Origin: an uncultured Bacteroidia bacterium
Lineage (GTDB): Bacteria; Bacteroidota; Bacteroidia; Bacteroidales; CAJPTX01
Direction: 5' to 3'
Length of the DNA: 13,209 bases
Assembly (NCBI GenBank): GCA_938040915.1
Contig: CALHZE010000345.1
Location: 1 to 13,209 of the forward strand
Shown here: positions 1-7,015 of the stretch, piece after piece
Layout of the letters: every line of letters starts with the position of its first letter
How positions within the stretch are numbered: the stretch's first letter is position 1
Translations under genes and position numbers: made by a program
The notes under the pieces: model-generated
Told to the model about the DNA's origin: nothing
What the model saw: only the letters and a program-made list of their open reading frames with translations
The model's database searches: none

Positions 1-282
1 CGGGTGTGTTACCCGCTTACCTCCCGGATAACCGGTATGGCGATAATAATTCTTGTCCGAAAGCTTCTTCCCCGTAAAACGAACTTTCTCGGCATTGATA
101 ATGATAACATTATCGCCGCAATCTACGTGTGGGGTATAGCTTGGCTTATGCTTTCCGCGCAAGACCAACGCCACACGACTTGCCAGTCGCCCCACAATTA
201 CATTTGTGGCATCAATCACAAACCACTCTTTCGTAACGGTAGCCTTATTAGCTGAGACCGTCCTGTAACTCAAAGTATCCAC
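1..282 (-). CDS. rplM: 50S ribosomal protein L13 (5' part, cut by window edge)
   Basis: Component of the large ribosomal subunit and an early assembly protein. The reverse strand translates from a GTG codon as MDTLSYRTVSANK, followed by EWFVIDATNVIVGRLASR, then a GKHKPSYTPHVDCGDNVIIIN block and YYRHTGYPGG. These are the characteristic N-terminal and RNA-contact segments of bacterial L13. About 94 of the usual roughly 150 residues lie in the window. There are two adjacent GTG codons (285-283 and 282-280). I chose the inner one because it matches the MDTLSY start usual in Bacteroidota. An in-frame TAA lies just upstream at 288-286, so no earlier start is possible. A GAAAGAAAGGG stretch just upstream could serve as a weak ribosome binding site. 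In Bacteroidota rpsI (S9) usually follows, but it would lie outside the window. Confidence 0.96.
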   Translation of the reverse strand, partial: MDTLSYRTVSANKATVTKEWFVIDATNVIVGRLASRVALVLRGKHKPSYTPHVDCGDNVIIINAEKVRFTGKKLSDKNYYRHTGYPGGKRVTHP

Positions 283-347
283 CACTTATGCCCTTTCTTT
301 CACCACGCTCGCGCGTAAACCAACTACATATTAGTATTTTGAACGCA

Positions 348-375
348 CAAAGTTAACACTTTTCCGCGAAACAAA
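348..375 (-). promoter_or_regulatory. rplM promoter (-33 / -7, Bacteroidota type)
   Basis: On the minus strand TAACTTTG (355-348) matches the Bacteroidota -7 consensus TAnnTTTG exactly. It is preceded by TTTG (375-372) with a 16-nt spacer, a little shorter than the usual 19-21. The predicted start near position 341 gives an rplM leader of about 55-60 nt. Confidence 0.6.
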
Positions 376-421
376 CCGCTTTGCACTCAAATAGACTTTT
401 TCATCCCCCTATGAGGACTCC

Positions 422-1615
422 TTAATTGACATACCGTTGCACGTCGGCAACAGATACCTCGCCATCGGTCATAATCAACAACCGCTCAACAATATTGTGC
501 AACTCTCTCACATTCCCTGTCCACGAGCGTTCGCAAAGCGCCCCCATCGCCTCTTTCGAGATTTTCCGTTTGGAAACCCCATTCTGCTTGCAAAGGAGGG
601 TCACAAAACGATCCACTAACAACGGGATATCCTCACTCCGCTCGCGAAGGGGCGGCACGTGAATAAGAATCACACTGAGACGGTGATAGAGATCTTCCCG
701 AAAACGCCCCACTTTAATTTCTTCTTGCAAATTTTTGTTTGTCGCTGCAATCACGCGCGGATTGACCTCGATCTCTTTATCGCCCCCCACGCGAGTAATA
801 CGCCCTTCTTGCAAAGCTCGAAGCACCTTGGCCTGAGCATCAAGACTCATATCCCCGATTTCATCAAGAAAGAGCGTACCATCACAAGCGAGCTCAAACT
901 TACCTTTCCGCTGCTTAATGGCCGAGGTAAAAGCGCCCTTTTCGTGCCCAAATAACTCACTTTCGATGAGTTCGCTCGGGATAGCAGCACAATTGACCTC
1001 TACAAACGGACCGTCTGCAAGCGTGCTCAATTGGTGGATCCCCCGCGCAACCAATTCCTTCCCCGTACCATTCTCGCCGGTAACAAGTACGCGCGCATGT
1101 GTTGCAGCGACCCGCCGCATCATTGCCCTGACGTTTTGGATTGCCTCCGACTCCCCGATGAGTTCCGAATCCTGCTGTACCCGCTGCCGAAGACGCTGTG
1201 TTTCTTCGACCAACGACGTACGTTCGAGCGCATTACGGAGGGAAACCAAAAGGCGATTCAAATCCAGCGGCTTCTGGATGTAATCATAAGCGCCTTTCTT
1301 CAGAGATTCGACCGCCGTATCAATCGTCCCATGCCCCGAGAGCATAATCACGGGGAGCTCGGGGGCTATTTCGCGGAGGGCGACCAACAACTCAATCCCA
1401 TCCATACCCTGCATTTTCACATCACACAGAGCAACATCACACGAGGTTTGCCGAAAGAGCTCTAGCGCTTCGCGCCCCCCTGATGCAGTTTCTACCGCAT
1501 ACCCCTCCGTTTCGAGGATGCTGCGCATAGTCTGTAAGATAGCCTCTTCGTCGTCAACAAGTAGAATCCGAGCGGAAGGAGTTGCGGGAGTTCGTTTTTT
1601 CGCACCCTCTCGCAT
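422..1615 (-). CDS. NtrC-family sigma-54-type response regulator lacking a DNA-binding domain
   Basis: Cytoplasmic two-component response regulator, 397 aa. The receiver domain (about 16-130) has acidic residues D21/D22, phospho-acceptor D65 (LCDVKMQGMDG), switch S93 and K115. The AAA+ sigma-54 interaction domain (about 152-385) has Walker A GENGTGKE (180-187), a sigma-54 contact loop reading GAFTSA (227-232) instead of GAFTGA, Walker B TLFLDE ending at E252, candidate arginine fingers R306/R312, and sensor II GNVRE. The protein ends at VQRYVN directly after the AAA+ lid, where classical NtrC proteins continue into a Fis-type helix-turn-helix. Short regulators of this kind with the GAFTSAIKQRKGKFE version of the loop are, as I recall, a regular Bacteroidota subgroup, so this is probably not a truncation. 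The start codon overlaps the stop of the upstream coiled-coil gene (TGATG), implying translational coupling. No histidine kinase gene is in the window. Confidence 0.93.
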   Translation of the reverse strand: MREGAKKRTPATPSARILLVDDEEAILQTMRSILETEGYAVETASGGREALELFRQTSCDVALCDVKMQGMDGIELLVALREIAPELPVIMLSGHGTIDTAVESLKKGAYDYIQKPLDLNRLLVSLRNALERTSLVEETQRLRQRVQQDSELIGESEAIQNVRAMMRRVAATHARVLVTGENGTGKELVARGIHQLSTLADGPFVEVNCAAIPSELIESELFGHEKGAFTSAIKQRKGKFELACDGTLFLDEIGDMSLDAQAKVLRALQEGRITRVGGDKEIEVNPRVIAATNKNLQEEIKVGRFREDLYHRLSVILIHVPPLRERSEDIPLLVDRFVTLLCKQNGVSKRKISKEAMGALCERSWTGNVRELHNIVERLLIMTDGEVSVADVQRYVN

Positions 1616-2196
1616 CAGCTACCGCCTCCCATCCGCCGTTGCTCTTGCTCGACCAGCTTTCGTTCGCGCTCCTCGTTTTTCTTCTGCACCTCTTTTTCTA
1701 ACCTTTTCGCCTTCTTGAGATACTCCTTCGCGCGCTCCAGCTTCCTCTTTCCACGCTCCTGCATCTTTTCGCCGCGCTTCCGGTTTCGTTCCGCCTCGCG
1801 GAGCTCCTTCTTCACACTCCTGACTTCCTCCCGATAACGATTCTTCAGATCCCGAGCCTGCACCTTGGCCTGATCACGCTCCACACGATCTTTCGAACTA
1901 AGCTGTTTGTTCAATGAGTTCAGTTCCTTCTCATGCTCCTTAAGCATCCGCTTAAGATTTCGCGCATGATCTTTTGACTCTGACTCTCCTTGCTTTTCCA
2001 TCGAACGTCCGTCGACGACCAACTGCTTTGCGTCCTCTATTCTCTTTTCCCCCTCGGCTACCCGCTCGGAGGCACGCGCCAATCGTTCAGCAGGAGTTAG
2101 GGGTGTTGTCGCGGGCTGTGCATACAACAGGATAGGGAAAAGTATCCCTACCCCTAATATGACACTGCACCGTAGTATCTTCGACCAAATACCCAT
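1615..2196 (-). CDS. Exported highly charged coiled-coil protein of unknown function
   Basis: The 193-aa product has an N-terminal signal peptide: K6, a hydrophobic core at about 8-25, and likely cleavage after A26 in LLYAQP. The remainder, from about residue 37 to the C-terminus, is almost entirely K, E, R and Q with leucine/alanine heptad-like spacing and no helix-breaking stretches after about residue 75. I therefore expect one long periplasmic alpha-helical coiled coil. The tail ends in MGGGS. No enzymatic motif is visible and I do not recognise a family. It is first in a two-gene operon, and its TGA stop overlaps the ATG of the response regulator by one base. Co-expression suggests a role in envelope sensing or in a structure the regulator controls, which is inference only. 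Composition makes chance similarity to other coiled coils likely, so homology searches need care. Confidence 0.85.
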   Translation of the reverse strand: MGIWSKILRCSVILGVGILFPILLYAQPATTPLTPAERLARASERVAEGEKRIEDAKQLVVDGRSMEKQGESESKDHARNLKRMLKEHEKELNSLNKQLSSKDRVERDQAKVQARDLKNRYREEVRSVKKELREAERNRKRGEKMQERGKRKLERAKEYLKKAKRLEKEVQKKNEERERKLVEQEQRRMGGGS

Positions 2197-2336
2197 ACAA
2201 TTCTGTTACTTGAGAGCCATTCGACCTCTCGCACACTTAGACAAAGAACTCTGAACCGAACCTTATCAGTCGTAAAAATAGTACGTTTTTTCCAATTCAG
2301 TTGTTGCATTTGCCCAAACTGCAGGGAAAAGAGAAA
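2197..2336. other. Intergenic region upstream of the coiled-coil/regulator operon
   Basis: No gene is visible here. It must hold the promoter of the leftward operon. The best candidate -7 box is TATTTTTA (minus strand, 2280-2273), one base off TAnnTTTG, with no well-placed -33 TTTG. I therefore do not call it as a separate promoter. No sigma-54 GG-N10-GC element was obvious. Confidence 0.35.
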
Positions 2337-2373
2337 GAGAAGGCAAAAACGGGAATCCGTTTTATACCTTCTC
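2337..2373 (-). terminator. Intrinsic terminator of the membrane-protein gene
   Basis: A two-tier hairpin. The outer arms GAGAAGG (2337-2343) and CCTTCTC (2367-2373) enclose an inner stem AAAACGG (2346-2352) / CCGTTTT (2357-2363) with a GAAT loop. On the minus strand it is followed by a pyrimidine-rich TTTCTCTTTTCCC run. It lies about 70 nt after the stop of the 2443-3315 gene. Confidence 0.75.
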
Positions 2374-2442
2374 TAACATCTTTTATCTAACAAATTGTCA
2401 GGAACTTCAAATTATTCCGGCGTTATCGCCCTTCCCACAAGT

Positions 2443-3315
2443 CTAACTCGGTTTCACGCGATGTGCACTCTTCCACCAAAAATAGCCCCCCAGCATCAAA
2501 AAGACGAGCAAGATCAACGACATCGGGAGGGCATATTTTTCCGGCTCTACCCAAAATTCGTTGAAGAAGTTGATACGCCCCAAGATTTCAACCGGTGTCC
2601 AAAAGATGATCACGGTGGCAATTGCCATCCGAATATTCGCTCCCCAGCCCGAGATATGCAGCTGCTTCCGGAACATAAATATCGCCCCTATCAGACACCC
2701 TAACCCGACAAGGAAGGTTACGGGGTGGTGATCGCCAAGAAAATTCTTGTCATAACAGAACATAAGCAAGAGATAAAGCCCCCAAAGCATCATATTCACC
2801 TCCATGAAGGTCACGATACTTGTGTGTCGCGTCATGGCTTGCGGCACAATCTCTTTCTTCTTTTTACGGAAAAGGACTTTTTGTATCCACGTGATAAAAT
2901 CACACCCGTTCTTACTGCTAAACGTGTAAAGCGTCATCACCAGCATCCACATCCCAAAAGAAGCTGGGAGGATCAGGTACTCGGGCTTCGTCACCATCTC
3001 GCCATTTTCCATTTCAGGCATCACCCCGTAACGACGCGCATAATACATGAAGAGGAACTCGACCCAACCTGTCCAGAAGAGCAGACCACCGAAAAGCCCC
3101 CAGAGCGTTTGACGCGTGTCTCCTTTGACGAAAACCCCAATCACCACCATCAACAACCCGAGAAGCCCTATGAGAAAGCCCGCAGTGTGCATCGGACCCT
3201 CATCCATATACTTCTCCATCAAGATCATGACAGCATGCCCGATCGGCATTGCAAACAACACCAAAAGAAAGGAAGCGATGGTGCGCCAGACGTAGATTTC
3301 TTTCTTCTGTTCCAT
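2443..3315 (-). CDS. Eight-helix integral membrane protein, unknown function
   Basis: The 290-aa protein lies in the inner membrane and has no cleavable signal. Hydrophobic segments that look like transmembrane helices fall at about 11-33, 43-63, 70-92, 112-132, 168-188, 198-216, 226-246 and 262-282. Between helices 4 and 5 is a cytoplasmic basic loop (FRKKKK at about 149-154), which by the positive-inside rule puts both termini in the cytoplasm. Polar or charged residues sit inside or at helix ends: H27 and E34 near helix 1, WVEF at 84-87 in helix 3, and PVEILGR at 241-247 in helix 7. These could mark a substrate or ion path. I do not recognise the family and assign no function. It is a single-gene unit, flanked upstream by the terminator of the DUF4197 gene and downstream by its own terminator. 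The ATG start is followed by MEQKKE, a normal positively charged lead-in. Confidence 0.85.
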   Translation of the reverse strand: MEQKKEIYVWRTIASFLLVLFAMPIGHAVMILMEKYMDEGPMHTAGFLIGLLGLLMVVIGVFVKGDTRQTLWGLFGGLLFWTGWVEFLFMYYARRYGVMPEMENGEMVTKPEYLILPASFGMWMLVMTLYTFSSKNGCDFITWIQKVLFRKKKKEIVPQAMTRHTSIVTFMEVNMMLWGLYLLLMFCYDKNFLGDHHPVTFLVGLGCLIGAIFMFRKQLHISGWGANIRMAIATVIIFWTPVEILGRINFFNEFWVEPEKYALPMSLILLVFLMLGGYFWWKSAHRVKPS

Positions 3316-3360
3316 AAATGACGTTTCTCTTTCAAACCGTCAAATAGTATGCCAAAAACA

Positions 3361-3398
3361 GAGGCGGGGGCATCACGCTAAGCAATGCACCCCGCCTC
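3361..3398 (-). terminator. Intrinsic terminator of the DUF4197 lipoprotein gene
   Basis: A 9-bp GC-rich stem, GAGGCGGGG (3361-3369) and CCCCGCCTC (3390-3398). It is extended by GCAT (3370-3373) / ATGC (3385-3388) across a one-base bulge, with an 11-nt loop. On the minus strand TGTTTTTGG follows. The hairpin starts 15 nt after the stop codon of the gene at 3413. Confidence 0.85.
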
Positions 3399-3412
3399 GA
3401 AAGAAATAAGAT

Positions 3413-4213
3413 CTACTGCTTCGTTTTAGCTTCCCTAGAGTTAAAGACCTTCTGGATGATATCTGAGGCATACCCCAATGGGTTCTCGCGTATCTTTTGC
3501 TCCTCCCCCCTCATCAACACAAACATCCCATGGATACTACGGTCGGTGACATACGTAGGCAAGTCAACGTTAAGTTGCTCAGGGAAATCACTCCAGTCAA
3601 CCCTTAATAACCGTTTTAGCACCGGCATCGCCGTGTTATAGGCGCTCGCGAGGTCGCCATAATACTTCGTTACCTCAACTTGGTCGATCATTTGCTTACA
3701 AACCGGCTTAAAAGCCTCCATAAGACCTTGGGTTGTCTTATTGCGCAAATAGTGTGTCGCCGCCGTATCGCCCCCTTGGAGGATACCCAGCCCATCGGTA
3801 ATAGTCATCCCCGTTATTGCTTCCTTAAAAACAGGAAACGCCTTTCCTGCCGAGGCTTCCGCAGCGCGATTGAGCGAGGTCGTAAATTTGTCAATTGCCG
3901 AGGAAAGAGGCACGCTAGCTACATTCCCCAAAAGTCCCAGTCCATTGGCCATATCACGCAACTTTAACACGGGCTCTAACTCTTTGGGGAGCGCTAACCG
4001 GATGAGCTCATTCTTCAAAAAGCCATCCACTTTGCTACCCAATCCCGAGGCGTTACGAGCCGCAGTATCCAGCGCCGTGCGAAGCCCATCGGTAATCTCC
4101 CCGTTGCTTAACCCCAAGTTTTGTAAAAGACCTTCCTTTCCACACCCGACGTGTAATGCCGTAAAAAGCGTAAGTAACCCAAAAATGAGGACGAGAGTAA
4201 TTCGTTTTTTCAT
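3413..4213 (-). CDS. DUF4197 family lipoprotein
   Basis: The 266-aa product starts MKKRITLVLIFGLLTLF and reaches a cysteine in LHVGCGKEG. This is a probable lipoprotein signal, although the -3 position is H rather than the usual L. The mature part follows the DUF4197 pattern: LSNGEITDGLRTALDTAARN, then a NELIRLALPKELEPV segment, LNRAAEASAGKAFPVFKEAI, ITDGLGILQGGDTAATHYLR, and near the end DLPTYVTDRSIHGMF, EEQKIRENP and IIQKVF. The family is helical and its function is unknown. The frame is open upstream to an ATG at 4375, but that would add 54 non-signal-like residues and overlap the end of the dipeptidyl peptidase gene. The internal ATG at 4213 restores the lipoprotein signal and leaves room for a promoter, so I use it. 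Its strong downstream terminator suggests a monocistronic unit. Confidence 0.92.
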   Translation of the reverse strand: MKKRITLVLIFGLLTLFTALHVGCGKEGLLQNLGLSNGEITDGLRTALDTAARNASGLGSKVDGFLKNELIRLALPKELEPVLKLRDMANGLGLLGNVASVPLSSAIDKFTTSLNRAAEASAGKAFPVFKEAITGMTITDGLGILQGGDTAATHYLRNKTTQGLMEAFKPVCKQMIDQVEVTKYYGDLASAYNTAMPVLKRLLRVDWSDFPEQLNVDLPTYVTDRSIHGMFVLMRGEEQKIRENPLGYASDIIQKVFNSREAKTKQ

Positions 4214-4254
4214 CAAAGTAACACTTGTAATAAAGCTATCAAAGTAACGAGTCG

Positions 4255-4262
4255 CAAATCTA
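4255..4262 (-). promoter_or_regulatory. Candidate -7 box for the DUF4197 gene
   Basis: TAGATTTG on the minus strand matches TAnnTTTG exactly and lies about 42 nt upstream of the chosen ATG. The -33 region is weak: TTTC is the nearest approximation to TTTG. A second near-match, TTACTTTG (4247-4240), lies closer to the gene. Confidence 0.4.
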
Positions 4263-4344
4263 ATGCCATAAAATACTGAAAGAGCAGAACTTGCGAAAAA
4301 GATAGAGGAACAAGGAGACTTCAGATGACAAGACGTCGCTTTCT

Positions 4345-6513
4345 CTACATCAACTCCCGAGTCACATACTCCCACATCCGCTCGTAAAGATGCAGCGTTG
4401 CACCACCACCATAGATGTTATGATTGCGATCCGGATAGAGTTGCATCTCAAAAGGCTTCTCTTCGCCGACGAGCTTTTCGGTCAAGCGCATAGAGTGTTG
4501 GATATGTACGTTATCATCATACGTTCCATGCATAAGGAGTAGCCCCCCCTTGAGAAGAGATGTGAAATGGAGGGGAGAGTTCTCATCATATCCTTTCGCG
4601 TTCGTGGAAGGCAACCCCATAAAACGCTCGGTATAAATCGAATCATAAAAACGCCAATTGGTCACCGGCGCGACCGCTACACACATCTTGTATAAATCGC
4701 CCCCCCTAAACTTACACAAGAGCGACATATACCCCCCAAAACTCCACCCCCAGATAGCGATACGTTTCGCGTCGACAAACGAAAGACTCGCCATATACTC
4801 AGCTGCCGCCAATTGGTCGCGACACTCTAGGTTGCCGAGCTGCCCATACGTACACTTCCGAAACGAGGCGCCACGCCCCCCTGTGCCACGTCCATCGACA
4901 CAAACTACCAAGCACCCCCGACTCGCAAGGAACTCATCCCACCCGAGCCGCCAACGATCTAAGACCGTCTGCGAATTTGGTCCCGAATACTGGTACATCA
5001 TCGTCGGGTAAACCATCATGCTGTCAAACCCGATCGGCAAGACCATATAACCATTGAGCGTCGTGCCATCGGGAGTCTGGAAGGTAAAGAATCGCTTCTC
5101 TGGCAACTGATAATCCCTCAATTTTTCGCGCAACGCCTTATTATCCTCAAGGACACGGAGTAGCTTCCCATCAATACTGTGAAGGGTATATTGCGGCACG
5201 CGGGTTATGCTGCTATAGGTCTGAATGTAGTAAGTGAGCGCACTGTTAAACCACGCACTGTTTGTGCCACGCTCGGTAGACATCCGGACTCTCCCCGAGC
5301 CATCCAACTTAACACTAAAAAGCCCTGTTTGAAGTGGCGACTCATCGTATGCACGATAATAGAGACGCCCCGCTTTAGGCGAATACCCGTAAACCTCAAT
5401 CACCTCGTCTTCGCCAGAAGTGATAGCCTGTGGCGCAACTTTAGCCTCCCAATCACAGAGATAGAGCTGGCGATAACCAGAGCGTTCGCTCGGGATGATA
5501 AAACGCTGTCCATCGCCTACGAAGGTGATATACCAGTCAGTTGGTTCTTCGATATAGCAGTCATCCTTCTCTTCCAAAACCAAGCGCGAAGCTCCAGTCT
5601 GGGGGTTCGCCTCCAAGATCTCGAGATGGTTCTGCAAGCGATTTTCTCTCAAATAGCAAAGCGCGCCACGGGGTGACCAGAGAACGCGAGGGATATACTG
5701 ATCGGTCTCCTCCCCCACGTCCACCTTTACGGTCTTTTGATGAGAGAAATCGAAGACGTGGAGCGACACCACCGAGTTCGCCTCTCCGGCCTTAGGGTAC
5801 TTATAGCTATAGACATTCGGGTAAAGCGTTGAGTCATAATACATCATGCTATACTCCTTCACTTGGCTCTCGTCGAAACGGAGGTAAGCTAAGTACTTCG
5901 AATCGGGCGACCACCAAAGCCCCGTAGAAAGGGCAAACTCTTCCTCATAGACCCAATCTGCCGAGCCATTGATCACGTGGTTGCGCCTCCCGTCTGTGGT
6001 AATCTGCCCCTCGCTCTCTGTGAGGAGGTCATAGTAGAAGATATTGTTGTCACGTAAAAAGGCGATTTTCGTCCCGTCGGGGGCAAACGTCGCCAAGCGC
6101 TGTTTACCTGCCCGCGAGAGCTGTCGAAGCGTAGCAAGCTTCAGATCATAAATCCAAAACGAAGATAAATAACTGCGTCGATAAATCGCCTCTCGGTCAG
6201 TCTCAAGGAGCAGATAGCGTTCATCGGCACTATAGGCATACGAGACCACCTTCCCGACCGAATCGGGCAAGAGATCAAACGAGAGGGCAACCCCGACCTC
6301 CTTGCCCGTAGCAAAGCTGGAAATAATGACCCCTCGCTTCGGGTCAAGTGTGGTGTAGTGCTTGCCGTCTCGCAAGCCATACGGGTAAGAGATACTCGCC
6401 GGAGCAAAATCGCCGTCTTCACCATAGAGTTCCTTGAGCGAAACTTCGCGTAACTGAGCTTGCGCCATTGCGAGCACCATAGAGAAAAACAGAACCAGTG
6501 TACAGCGTAACAT
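4345..6513 (-). CDS. dpp4: Dipeptidyl peptidase IV (S9B family serine exopeptidase)
   Basis: Removes Xaa-Pro and Xaa-Ala dipeptides from peptide N-termini. In asaccharolytic Porphyromonas this feeds peptide catabolism in the periplasm. The 722-aa product has a signal peptide (1 to about 20, ending AMAQAQ), a beta-propeller (about 35-465) and a C-terminal alpha/beta-hydrolase domain. The catalytic triad is S591 in GWSFGGYMS, D666 in HGTYDDNVH and H698 in DRNHNIYGG. The oxyanion-hole tyrosine is Y509 in MYQYSGPNSQ. The glutamates that bind the substrate amino terminus lie in ADWVYEEEF (E190-E192), which favours DPP IV over prolyl tripeptidyl peptidase. Length and residue numbering are within two positions of the P. 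gingivalis enzyme as I remember it (723 aa, S593/D668/H700). The start has an unusually perfect AGGAGGT Shine-Dalgarno (6527-6521, 7-nt spacing). It lies only 22 nt after the 3' end of tmRNA, with no room for a separate promoter. Confidence 0.96.
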   Translation of the reverse strand: MLRCTLVLFFSMVLAMAQAQLREVSLKELYGEDGDFAPASISYPYGLRDGKHYTTLDPKRGVIISSFATGKEVGVALSFDLLPDSVGKVVSYAYSADERYLLLETDREAIYRRSYLSSFWIYDLKLATLRQLSRAGKQRLATFAPDGTKIAFLRDNNIFYYDLLTESEGQITTDGRRNHVINGSADWVYEEEFALSTGLWWSPDSKYLAYLRFDESQVKEYSMMYYDSTLYPNVYSYKYPKAGEANSVVSLHVFDFSHQKTVKVDVGEETDQYIPRVLWSPRGALCYLRENRLQNHLEILEANPQTGASRLVLEEKDDCYIEEPTDWYITFVGDGQRFIIPSERSGYRQLYLCDWEAKVAPQAITSGEDEVIEVYGYSPKAGRLYYRAYDESPLQTGLFSVKLDGSGRVRMSTERGTNSAWFNSALTYYIQTYSSITRVPQYTLHSIDGKLLRVLEDNKALREKLRDYQLPEKRFFTFQTPDGTTLNGYMVLPIGFDSMMVYPTMMYQYSGPNSQTVLDRWRLGWDEFLASRGCLVVCVDGRGTGGRGASFRKCTYGQLGNLECRDQLAAAEYMASLSFVDAKRIAIWGWSFGGYMSLLCKFRGGDLYKMCVAVAPVTNWRFYDSIYTERFMGLPSTNAKGYDENSPLHFTSLLKGGLLLMHGTYDDNVHIQHSMRLTEKLVGEEKPFEMQLYPDRNHNIYGGGATLHLYERMWEYVTRELM

Positions 6514-6520
6514 CCGACGT

Positions 6521-6527
6521 ACCTCCT
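6521..6527 (-). promoter_or_regulatory. Perfect Shine-Dalgarno of the dipeptidyl peptidase gene
   Basis: AGGAGGT on the minus strand, 7 nt before the ATG. Bacteroidota messages normally have weak or absent Shine-Dalgarno sequences, so this consensus site stands out. It also fixes the start codon. Confidence 0.8.
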
Positions 6528-6535
6528 CTCAAGAG

Positions 6536-6936
6536 TGGAGCTGGCGGGAATCGAACCCGCGTCCAAACAAGGAATACCGTTGCTTTCTACATGCTTAGCC
6601 TCCGGTTGGTTGTCGAGTAGGCAACGGACGGAGACACCCAATACCTACCCTAGTTCCTAAAGTTTCGGAGAGCAGTCGGAACGCCCGCACCCCTATTCCT
6701 GTATTTCCGGTGCCTCGAACCGGGACGCAACAGGACTAGTGCTTCCCGTGAGACATCTCGTCTGCGCGACTCGTGCGCACAGATTAAGCTCGATTAGACA
6801 AGGCTAATTAAGCAGCGAGAGCAAAAGAATTTTCGCCATTTAATTGGTTCGCACATTTTCTTTTACGAGCACTCCGTGCAACGCTCGACATGCTTACAGC
6901 GCCATTCTACCTGCTGTCAAAACCAAAGTCAGCCCC
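6536..6936 (-). ncRNA. ssrA: Transfer-messenger RNA (tmRNA)
   Basis: Rescues ribosomes stalled on broken messages and adds a degradation tag, working with SmpB. The 5' end GGGGCTGACTTTGG (from 6936) pairs its first seven bases with CAGCTCC (6543-6537), forming the acceptor stem. The T arm is GCGGGTTCGATTCCCGC and the discriminator A is at 6536. CCA is not encoded, as is usual in Bacteroidota. The tag reading frame runs 6837-6808 (GGC GAA AAT TCT TTT GCT CTC GCT GCT TAA). It gives GENSFALAA after the alanine brought by the tmRNA itself, and ends in the protease-recognised ALAA. At 401 nt it has normal length, with space for the pseudoknots on both sides of the tag. It is transcribed toward the dipeptidyl peptidase gene, which begins 22 nt after its 3' end. 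Confidence 0.97.
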
Positions 6937-6972
6937 TTAAGTAGAAAATCCCTCCCCCTCAATCTTGTTGCA

Positions 6973-7003
6973 CAAAGGTAAATAAAAAAAGAAGAAATGC
7001 AAA
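6973..7003 (-). promoter_or_regulatory. tmRNA promoter (-33 / -7)
   Basis: TTTG (7003-7000), a 19-nt AT-rich spacer and TACCTTTG (6980-6973) fit the Bacteroidota primary-sigma consensus exactly. Transcription should start near 6966, leaving a leader of about 30 nt to be removed by 5' processing. This is the only strong promoter I see that could also serve the dipeptidyl peptidase gene. Confidence 0.85.
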
Positions 7004-7015
7004 TCCGCGGGACGC

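Noticed and set aside
401..421. Terminator after the response regulator gene
   Set aside because: Only a weak CCT/AGG pairing is present and no stable stem followed by a T-run. Read-through toward rplM cannot be excluded.
918..1465. Overlapping plus-strand frames opposite the response regulator
   Set aside because: The response regulator on the other strand has full domain motifs, and these frames are its antisense shadows.
2725..3321. 198-codon plus-strand frame opposite the membrane protein gene
   Set aside because: It is a histidine-rich antisense shadow of the codons for a hydrophobic protein. It has no signal, motif or ribosome binding site.
4214..4375. N-terminal extension of the DUF4197 reading frame to an ATG at 4375
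   Set aside because: The extra 54 residues do not look like a signal peptide, they overlap the end of the dipeptidyl peptidase gene, and the internal start gives a proper lipoprotein signal.
6141..6641. 166-codon minus-strand frame overlapping the tmRNA 3' end and the start of the dipeptidyl peptidase gene
   Set aside because: It begins inside tmRNA and runs in a different frame through the well-supported peptidase gene, with no protein-like features.
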